Source: Brachypodius melanocephalos (Eukaryota; Chordata; Aves; Passeriformes; Pycnonotidae). Taken from it: a DNA stretch of 64,000 nucleotides. The stretch lies in assembly GCA_013398615.1 (NCBI GenBank), contig VZSR01002145.1, positions 732,546 through 796,545 on the forward strand, given 5' to 3'. Position 1 is the first letter of the stretch, and the number at the start of each line of letters is the position of its first letter. Below the pieces are notes generated by a model. That model ran no database searches. It worked only from the letters and a program-made list of their open reading frames with translations, and was not told the origin of the DNA. Below, one piece after another: positions 56,703 through 64,000 of the stretch. The position numbers and the translations under genes were made by a program.

Positions 56703-57235
56703 TTGTCGCTTTTTAATTTTATTTTTTATTTTTGGACCTGACTGACACGCGCGGCCCCTCGCGAAGGGCCCTCCAGCGGGTGTGATGCTGCACTTGATCT
56801 GTACAGTTCCCATCCCGTCAGCCGCGTTGCCAGATGATCAACTCCTGACCCACTGCCTGAGTTAACGCCTTCATTCCCCCCGCGTTCGGTTTCAGCCGGT
56901 GTTCAGAGCCACGCGTGTGCCCCGGGGGACGCTGCAGTTCTGTAGCGCTGCAGAGCCGCCTCTCGTTCGAATCCAAAGCCATTTCCCAGCCCCGCCCTGT
57001 CTGCTCTGGCCTCAGGTGTTCCTGCTAAGGGAAGTGTTGATCCTTAACCCTGTTTGCACCCCTCAAGGTAGTAGTGGCTTCCTGAGCCGGGGAAGTTTCT
57101 CTAACCCTGGTTTTAATCCAAACCTATATGATTTTAGCTGTGTACTTTTTGTTACCACACTGAGAAGTTCATGATAGCTGCAGTACAAGGAGCTTAACAG
57201 AAGTGGTGGATTAGGTTAAATTTCAGGTAATTAGC

Positions 57236-57241
57236 AATAAA
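57236..57241 (+). terminator. NF1: NF1 proximal poly(A) signal candidate
   Basis: AATAAA about 530 nt after the NF1 stop codon. It could give a short 3' UTR form. Confidence 0.4.
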
Positions 57242-57613
57242 GGGGAGAGGAAAAGGAGGCTGCAGGAGTCCCTCATTCCCCAGACCAAGCTTCACACACT
57301 TGGACTGTACATGGACCAGACTGGACAAACTGGCTTTTTTCCCAGAGCTTTTTTTTTTTCTTTTTTTTTTTCCCTGTACTTTATCTGCCCGAGAAAGTTG
57401 TACAGGGGAGAATCCCTGGGAACTGCCCCTTGGGCTGTCATTGTAGCACCTGCTTTAGTTCTGCCCTTCCCAACAATGTGCACCTGCGAGAGCTCCTGGC
57501 AGAGCATGCAGTGGGGAATGGCGGGAAAATGGGGTGGGAAACTTCCCGGGATCTGGCCCAGACTATCAGACCACTTTGAGTTTCCTTGGGACTCAGCCCG
57601 ATGGTGACTTGAA

Positions 57614-58035
57614 TGGAGAGAGATGCTTCAATCCAGTTGTCTGAAAAGTAGTTTTAATAATACAAAAATAACAAACAATAAGGTGTCCACTGTATTGGAC
57701 CGAACCGAATCAAGGCAGTAACAAGGGGCCAAAGGCACGAGGCCAAAGGCGGAGTCCAGGCTCAGAGAGGGGGAGTTCCACACCCGGTGTGGGTGGGGAG
57801 TTAAGGTGGGGCCTGAGGGGAGGGTCCAATGGGGAGCAGCGATTAGGAATATTACAATTCTAGCAAAAAAAAAAAACAACAACAAAAAAACCCTATGGTA
57901 ACACTGAGAACTTTCTGGTAACTATTTCCATAGAGAGCATGTCAATCTTATGGCATTACGAATGGGGTTTCCCAAGGCATTTTTCCAGGGTTCTTTTCTG
58001 TCCTGGAAAAACTGCCTTCTACAGGGATGGATTAA
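57614..58035 (-). mobile_element. LTR-like retrotransposon remnant (solo LTR?)
   Basis: Read on the - strand, the interval has a T-rich run, a CCCATTGGA box, a C-rich promoter-like stretch and ATTAAA at 57658-57653. About 40 nt later it ends ATCTCTCTCCA, which would be a terminal CA (TG at 57614 on +). This order resembles a retroviral-type LTR. No coding region, primer-binding site or target-site duplication could be shown, and the other end is uncertain. Confidence 0.4.
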
Positions 58036-58139
58036 TTCCCGGCTCTGGGGGATAGTGTGTGGCAAAGCTGCCCGAGCAGGGACAGAAACAGCCACGTCTG
58101 CTCAAGGTACATGCATTTAAATCAACTGACACTGTGTCC

Positions 58140-58400
58140 AGTCCCAGGGACGGGTGGCGGTGGCGCAGTCTCCTCCCGGGGGCGGGTTCGGGGCTTACCC
58201 TAACCTGAGGCTGCCGTCACTGTCCGGGCTGTGGGTGCAGTCGGGCACGGGCGGCTGGGCACGGGCACGCCGTGCTGTGCTGGCGACGGAGGAGGTGCCG
58301 GTGCTGCTGCCGCGGGCACTGCGGGCTGTCTGAGTTGAGGCGAGCTGGAGCTCAGGCACGGGCTGTGTCCTTGGGGGCTCACACAGCTCCTGCTCAGAAT
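58140..58400 (-). other. GC-rich segment in the NF1 3' UTR
   Basis: CpG-containing block between the LTR-like remnant and the putative antisense exon. A 60-codon open frame on the - strand is Pro/Ala/Ser-rich low complexity and is not called as a gene. It might belong to the same insertion. Confidence 0.4.
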
Positions 58401-58658
58401 CAGATCTGCTTCCCAGTTTGAGATCCCTCTGCTGTGGTAGGAATTAACAATCCTTCAGTGGCTTTAAAGGAAAAAACAAGTATATCCATTAGGTAAAAGC
58501 CAGTCCTCCAGTGCAATCATTAATGGCTTTCAGTAAATCAAACTCCACAGCTAAATTATTAGAGAATGGTACAATTAAGGGTTCTAATTTACTGCTATAG
58601 CACATAATTCCCATGTATCCACACAGTAACAATGTAACATTTATGTAAATAAAATACC

Positions 58659-58664
58659 TTTATT
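58659..58664 (-). terminator. Poly(A) signal of the putative converging gene
   Basis: AATAAA on the - strand (TTTATT on +), about 310 nt after the stop codon of the open segment 58972-59317, in an AT-rich context. Confidence 0.5.
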
Positions 58665-58971
58665 GTATTGATTCATAAAATAACAATTTCTTTAATTTGT
58701 TTACAGTCCTGGAAAAACTATGAACACAAACTTCATATGCAAATAGTTTGCCAAAACAAAAGGAAAACTTAGAATGAGCAGTCATGGAATAAATAGGCTA
58801 GAAAGATGAACTGGTGCAATTAACCAAATCCCCTCACTCGGGTGGTGCAGGCGCCAGGGCAGGAACGTGGTCACTGGTGACACGGTGGGCTCTAAGCAGG
58901 GCCCTGAGGCTGAGCTGGGCTCAGGCACAGAGCAGGGAGGGGCTCAAGCCTTTAGGTTTGGGGTCCCCAGG

Positions 58972-59317
58972 TTAGAAACAATCGTCATCCCACGACTCAG
59001 ATTGTGAGGTGCCACCCCTGGTGTCACTGGGGTTTGCACTGGGTTGTGCCCAGTCGAGCTGGTTCCGGCCCTTCCCGTTTTGCTGAGGACAAGGAATTGT
59101 AGAAGCCTGAGGATCTGTATGTAGGAAAACAAGAAGAATCTCTTGTAAAGGTGGTGTGCTGTTTTCAGTTGTTTCTCGTGTGAGCAGGTCTCCTACAAAC
59201 AGCAACAGTATTTCCAGAGGAACTGCCTGACTGATGATATTTGGGCAGAGAGCAAGCCCTTCACTGTTCTGCATCACCCATGGCAGAAGTGTCCCTCCAT
59301 CAGAACTCCTGTGTTCC
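58972..59317 (-). CDS. Putative last coding exon of an unrecognised converging gene
   Basis: On the - strand, a long pyrimidine tract (CCCCTGTCTCCTTTGCTCCC) leads to acceptor CTGCAG ending at 59318. The following 346 nt stay open to a TAA at 58974-58972. The product is unfamiliar; it has an amphipathic stretch (LEILLLFVGDLLTRET, LQEILLVFLHTDPQ), a Ser/Asn/Gly-rich linker and an acidic end ESWDDDCF. The first base completes a codon begun in the previous exon, matching the phase of the donor at 61692. An AATAAA follows. I do not recognise the family. Alternatively it could be chance open sequence in the NF1 3' UTR. Confidence 0.5.
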
Positions 59318-61691
59318 CTGCAGCACAGAGATGTGGGAGCAAAGGAGACAGGGGTGAAAGTCACCTTCCCTGTGAGAACTACTCCAGACTCTCAGTCCCA
59401 GCTGGAAAAACTGGTCTCTTCATAAAGTCAGTGAACAAAACTGAATTTCCTCTTTCCTGGGAGGAGGGAACCAGTTGGAGTTTTCCCTGTATAGAGGTTC
59501 AGTGAGAGGGCCTGGGCTCTGGCAGAGCAGAGGTATCAGACACCTCTGTCAGGTAATGGGTGAATTGGGGTGTAAGGACTGCTGATGGCCAAGGTTTAAT
59601 TTGGGATCACGTGTGCCGTGATAAATAGGAACGTTGTCTCCTAGTACTGGTGCTTGGGAAGCTTGTGTGTGGCTCCCAGGGAACCATGGCCTTTGTGTAA
59701 TGATTAAACTCCCATCAGTAATTAGTTGTTGAGTGCCTTACTGTCACTGTATTGCTCTCCTGCTCCCTCCAGCAGCCGCTGCTGGGATTTGCCTCTTTTT
59801 CTTTCTCACATCCTCCTTCCTTTGTTCTTTTCCCTGTTTGAGCACTCCCCATGCCATTCCATCCCTGGGAGCTCTGCTCCCATCCCGGGCTGCTCCATCC
59901 TTTCTCCGCCTGCTGCTCTGTTCCCTGGTGACCAGCAGGTTGTTGCTGGTGACAGTGTGGGTGTAAGCCCTGGGCTGACACGCAGGAGCTCCATGCCAGG
60001 GTCCCCAGTGCCACTGCACTCCGGGCAAGCCGTGGGCCCCTGGCAGTGGCTGCTGCTCTGGGCTCTGGTGCTCCAGGCTCTGCTGCAGGGCTGGAGCTGC
60101 AGCCCCAGAGTCCCTGTGCTCTGACATGAAAACTTAAAATTCAGAAAAATCTGATTGGAACACGTGGACCATGTAACGCTCTCTGGGGAGCGTGTGTGAC
60201 CCCCCTGGCTCAGAGCCTGTTCCCTGCCCCTGACCACAGCTCAGTACTGTAAAGACAATTAACATTCTGTTTGTGTTTTTATTTTCCCTGACTTAAAGAT
60301 AACTCAGTAGTATTGGAATAGTGCATAACCTACCTGTAATGATGCTGATGTTTCTGCTTTACCGTGCATGAGGTTTCCCAGGACAGGGAGCATTTCACTG
60401 AGTCTCGTGGGCTGAGCCCCCGGCATGTGCCGGGGCTGGCTCTGACCCAGGTTGTAGGTTTTAGGGCTTTTTCTGTTTCATTCTAAGGTTAATTTTTTCC
60501 AAAGTCACAAAGCACGTCCTATTGTTATGCAACAAACCACAGACAGTCACTCAGAGTGTTGGTCCCACCTTTTTTTTTATGCAGTATATTCACCTGTAAA
60601 TAGTTTTTGTGTAAAATTTGACAGAAAAGTATATTTACTACACTGTAAATACATGTGACAATATATTGTATTATTTTGCTTTTTTTGTAAAGCAGTTAGT
60701 TGCTGTATATGTATAACATACAAATTTGATTATTCTAGTGTTAGTAACTGTTAACTACTCCTCCTCCCTCCTGCTGGTGCGTTCCATCATTTAAACCAGA
60801 AGCTGTGTCCGACACACTCACCCTGTGTATGATCTCACTGCTTCCATCCAGCCTCAGCTCCCAAGGGTTCCTGTGATCCCAGTCCCGGTCCTGCTGTCAA
60901 ACCGAGGGTGTGAGCCTGGAGAGCCCGCTGTTCCCAGCACTGGTGGGAGCTGTGGGTCAGAATGGTGGAAACCTGCTTTCAGATAATTATTGTTCACCCC
61001 ATTCTCCCCTCATGTATGTACTTCCCCCTTTTTTTTGAAGTAAAATGTAAATTCAACCTGCTCCCAGTTGTTTGAAGGTCATTCTCGGGGGCTGTGGTGT
61101 GAAGGTGGTGGATGCTGATGTCCTCGCTTTGTTGGGACAAGTTTGGGTGGAATTTTTGGGGCTGAACCAAGGGATCCAGCCCAGTTCCAGAGCCCAACCC
61201 CCCTCTTTTTTCTGGGAAAAGTAAGATTCCAGTTAAAACCCAGTGTCTGGGGTTTGTCTTCCCAGACTGGTGCTGCTCTGACTGGTGTGGGATGATGCAC
61301 GGATCTGAGACTGCCTGTGGTGAGTGAGGAAGAAGAAAGCCCATTGTCATGAATTTCATGTCACTTCAATAAGATTATCATAACTGAATAATAAATCAGA
61401 ATATTTCTTTTTAAAATGTAAATTTAATATTGTAATAAAACAGCTGCATGGTCTTTAAAGAACAATTCAGTATAATTTGTCTATTTGAGCTTTTTTAGCC
61501 TAGAAGCTTGAGGTTTCAGCTGTCAGGCAACTTCTCTGACAAATGATTAATCACATCTATTTTTCTTCTAGGGGGATACATTACTTCCCCATTAAAAAGG
61601 TATAAGTACTTATATTCTGGCTTTGTGAATCGTAAAGGATGTAAAGACACATTAAAGTGTGACTGCATTGACTTCTTCTGAGACATCTTAC
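59318..61691 (-). other. Putative intron of the converging gene, opposite the NF1 3' UTR
   Basis: If the - strand gene is real, this 2.4 kb is its last intron and lies antisense to the distal NF1 3' UTR. A GC-rich part (59810-60120) is open in all three - strand frames and has an acceptor-like TTTTCATGTCAG before it. Its phases do not connect the flanking exons, so it is not called as coding. Confidence 0.35.
61390..61439 (+). terminator. NF1: NF1 distal poly(A) signals
   Basis: Two AATAAA motifs (61390-61395 and 61434-61439) 44 nt apart in AT-rich sequence. This is the best candidate for the end of the long NF1 transcript. Confidence 0.6.
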
Positions 61692-61979
61692 TGTTCCTGC
61701 ACAGTGAACAGACCTGCAGACACCTGGACAGGTGATTCCTGTTGTGCTCCTGGTGCCAGCTGGGGCTGCACGAGTGAAAGAGCAGCAGTGTGTGAACTGT
61801 TAAATTTCATTTTCTTTACTTTAGAGGAAATGTTCCTTAGTTCTGAGTTGGACCTGGAGTGGGAGCCAGGCACGAGCCAGCTCCCGAGCAGCACCTGCTC
61901 AATCGCTGCTGTCAAAAACATTCCTAAAGTTCCTCTTTGGGACAGTGGAGCCTCCCTGCTGCTTGAGATCACAAATTCA
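61692..61979 (-). CDS. Putative internal exon of the converging gene
   Basis: 288 nt on the - strand between a pyrimidine-rich acceptor (TTCATTCCCTCCCTGTGGCT then ACAG) and donor GTAAGA. The open frame reads EFVISSSREAPLSQRGTLGM and goes on to FLTAAIEQVLLGSWLVPG, SNSELRNISSKVKKMKF and VSAGLFTVQE. It starts with one base finishing a codon and ends with two bases (CA), and both join in frame to the neighbouring segments. No known domain was recognised. No + strand explanation is apparent. Confidence 0.45.
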
Positions 61980-62880
61980 CTGTAGCCACAGGGAGGGAAT
62001 GAAAGAAGAGTTTAGTTTTAGTTATGTATGCAGTTGCAAAAACTGTATTTAGGGGAAAATTGCACTGTTGGAGCAGGCAATTCTGTCTAAGGAAATCGCT
62101 TCAAAATCCCTGCCCATCTGATGCTGCTGAAATATTTTACAAAGGAAAATAATGAAGTAAAAATGCAGAACTTACTTGAATGTGGGGAATTAATTCTCTT
62201 CCGGAGCTAATACTGCACAAGGAGGAAAAGAAAGTTGCTCATGGCTCAGCCCAGGACGGCTCAGAGCTGTTGGTGAAGATGCCCCAGCACTGTCCCAGGT
62301 GAGATGGGTGGTATCTGTTCCCTTAGGTCCTCTCACAGGATTGGATTCTCCTTGGTCACTTGTGCCATTACCAGATGTGTTTTACGTGTCTGTCTTTCCC
62401 TTAGGCCCCTCTAAGGACAGGGGACAGAACACCTGAACTCAGCTCTAAGGTGATGGATGAGCCACCTGTGTCACAGAACTGCCCAAGCCACCCTGTTGCA
62501 GCTGTGCAGTGCTGGCTCCTTCTCAGAGCACTGAAATGCCCTTCCCACTACTGGAGCTGTGATTTTCAGGGGTGAATCCTTTGTGCCTTGCAACAGGGGC
62601 TCTTCAGTTGGATACTCCTCTGGTTAACAAGCTCTTAAATGAAAATCACTCCCAGGCTTGTGTGGGTGGAAAGGGTTTAAAAACAACTCCCATGATGTGA
62701 CTTGTTCATATAAGTATGGGTTTGTTCTTCAAAGGAATCATGAAAAAGCCTCTGATGACGGGATCTTTTGGGATATTTAAATGACAGTGCTATAAATAGC
62801 CAGGAGTAACTATATGCTCAAAAAAATCCCCCTGAACTATTAAATTGTATTTTAATTTTTTTTTTTTCCTCATAGCATAC
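61980..62880 (-). other. Putative intron of the converging gene
   Basis: About 900 bp; nothing else recognised. On the + strand this is intergenic sequence downstream of NF1. Confidence 0.35.
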
Positions 62881-63113
62881 TGTCCTTCAGACAAACTGGA
62901 AATATCTGTTCTGCTGCTCCCACCCCTAGTTAGGTACTGGGAGAGCAAGGTCTGCCCAGGAGAGCTGGCTGTGCAGCAAGACATGGTGCAAACACTGAAG
63001 AGCTGCTCATCCAGCCCTCCTCCTCCTCCTCGGGCTGTGAGGACACGGGGGAATGAAGTGGCCGGGTCCACAAGAGGTTTCAGCAGTTCTGGTCCCCATG
63101 TGTGTCTGACAGG
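62881..63113 (-). CDS. Putative upstream exon of the converging gene (5' edge uncertain)
   Basis: - strand open segment ending at donor GTATGC. It encodes about 77 residues, Gly/Ser/Thr-rich, e.g. ARGGGGGLDEQLFSVCTM, LLSQYLTRGG and TDISSLSEG. It ends with two bases (CA) that join in frame with the exon at 61979. The 5' edge is a guess: acceptor-like CAG motifs end at 63114 and 63106 with a weak pyrimidine tract. The poly-T/TAG on the + strand at 62860-62875 also looks like a splice acceptor, so the strand is not certain. Confidence 0.35.
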
Positions 63114-64000
63114 CTGTGGCTGTGACCTTGACAAACCCCTGAATGTTTGACCACCAGGCACTGTAAACGCTGGGATTGCCCAACACTAACAGCCAAGGGT
63201 GGCTGTCGGTTGGGAATTCTTAACGGACAAACTCCTGAGATCCTCAGATTAGGGACATCAAAAGGGCAAAGTCCCAACATAGATTGATTTTTCCACTTCA
63301 CGTGTGGCACAATTAATTTTTAAGGGGGTATTTAGTATTAATTCCCGACTGCTCTAAACAAAAAGATAGAGGCAAATCAGGAACTTCTCACAGAAAAATA
63401 CTTGCACATATCAGTGATTTAGGAAGGACAATCCTGCTCATGACTGTGATTTCTCCAAGTTACTCATTTACACTCTCGCATACCAACTGCCTGCTGCAGG
63501 CACGTGTCAATAAACAACGGGCAGCTTTGATTTCAGCCAGCCTGGTCAGCACAGCGCTGAACTCCCCCTGTGCCTGCAGGTTTGTGCAGCGTTACCTGGT
63601 GCAGAGTGCGCTGCTCACAGCCAGGTGAGCTCTGGCAACAGCAGTGGCTCTGCAGGATGAGCCCAGGGTGCTGCAAAGGGAGGAGGCTGATTGGGGGTGA
63701 CGGCCAGACAAACAGGGAGCTCAGGCTTTCAAGCTGGAAGGAGGCTGGAAGTGCTTTCCTGCACTGCTGTAGCCACCACTGGATACCCACCCCCCGGGAA
63801 CTGCTCTGGTTTGTAACTCGCTTCAGCTCAGCTGCTCCCTGTTCCTGCCCCAAAGCATGAACCATTTCTCCCTGGCCTCCTGCTTCCCTCTGACTTTGCT
63901 GCTAAAGTTCCAAAAGATGAAAAAGCTGCTGAAGTTGTTCCACTGGGAAATCCTGAGCCACCTGTCCCCACAAAGGTCCAGTGACAAACTCAGAGCAGTC
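63114..64000 (+). other. Right edge of the window, exons uncertain
   Basis: Two mutually exclusive exon-like segments occupy 63580-63670. On + a 45-nt piece (63580-63624) lies between CCTGCAG and GTGAGC. On - a 75-nt piece (63670-63596) lies between CCCTTTGCAG and GTAACG, in phase 0. The - piece could be the next exon upstream of the converging gene. Neither is called. Confidence 0.3.

Larger units (their letters stand above)
56703..61450 (+). other. NF1: NF1 3' UTR (end inferred)
   Basis: Begins after the stop. A proximal AATAAA lies at 57236-57241; the likeliest main end is at the paired AATAAA at 61390-61395 and 61434-61439. The block around 60585-60730 (e.g. ACAATATATTGTATTATTTT, TTTGTAAAGCAGTTAGTTGC) looks like the AU-rich distal NF1 3' UTR of mammals, but this rests on memory. 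The interval also holds the LTR-like insertion and, on the other strand, the last exon of the putative converging gene. Confidence 0.6.

Noticed and set aside
58200..58382. 60-codon - strand frame rich in Pro, Ala and Ser
   Set aside because: Low complexity in a GC-rich block, with no splice connection to the neighbouring putative exon.
59806..60237. GC-rich interval open in all three - strand frames
   Set aside because: Absence of stops in every frame reflects base composition; the phases do not fit between the segments at 61692 and 59317.
63080..63310. 76-codon - strand frame containing CPFDVPNLRISG
   Set aside because: A different frame from the segment at 62881-63113 with no convincing intron between them; it could be chance.
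1..64000. tRNA, rRNA, CRISPR, operon-type or phage features
   Set aside because: None was seen; the window is a vertebrate nuclear gene region.

Overview
The window is one contiguous piece of a vertebrate nuclear genome. It holds almost all of the neurofibromin 1 gene (NF1, + strand) from human-equivalent exon 5 to the stop codon, so only about the first 159 codons lie outside. The organism is most likely a bird. The 54 constitutive exons fit in about 55 kb, whereas the mammalian gene is several times longer. One intron carries a fragment with the typical look of an avian CR1 LINE. Many exons are extremely G/C-rich at third codon positions next to AT-rich ones, which is common in birds. The species cannot be fixed from the sequence.

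Layout: 1-1512 is intron. 1513-16541 carries exons 5-30 (N-terminal part, cysteine/serine-rich and tubulin-binding regions, and the first part of the RAS-GAP domain). 19462-19524 is the alternative exon 31 (legacy 23a). 21378-23364 carries exons 32-36 (rest of the GAP domain, start of the SEC14 module). 23365-39601 is a 16 kb intron with three antisense genes on the - strand: OMG, EVI2B and EVI2A, in the same nested arrangement as in mammals. 39602-53871 carries exons 37-57 (SEC14-PH and the long C-terminal helical-repeat region). 54895-54945 matches the alternative exon 48a, and 56560-56702 is the last coding exon. A long 3' UTR follows, probably ending at poly(A) signals near 61390-61440, with an LTR-like antisense insertion around 57.6-58.0 kb.

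Neurofibromin switches off RAS by accelerating GTP hydrolysis. The nested genes encode a GPI-anchored neurite-outgrowth inhibitor of oligodendrocytes (OMG) and two single-pass leukocyte membrane proteins (EVI2B, EVI2A). Each nested gene has an uninterrupted reading frame preceded by a 3' splice site, with a candidate 5' donor upstream, so each looks like a two-exon gene with a non-coding first exon.

The least expected observation is at the right end. Three - strand open segments (62881-63113, 61692-61979, 58972-59317) have splice signals and matching codon phases, and an AATAAA signal follows the stop. They look like the 3' end of an unrecognised gene that converges on NF1. Other points of note are a tandem duplication that copies the exon 43 5' splice site, a minisatellite that repeats a 3'-splice-site-like motif just before exon 26, recovery of both the 23a and 48a alternative exons, and small in-frame deletions in exons 17, 18 and 53 relative to human. 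Comparisons with human NF1, OMG, EVI2A and EVI2B are from memory; no alignment was run.
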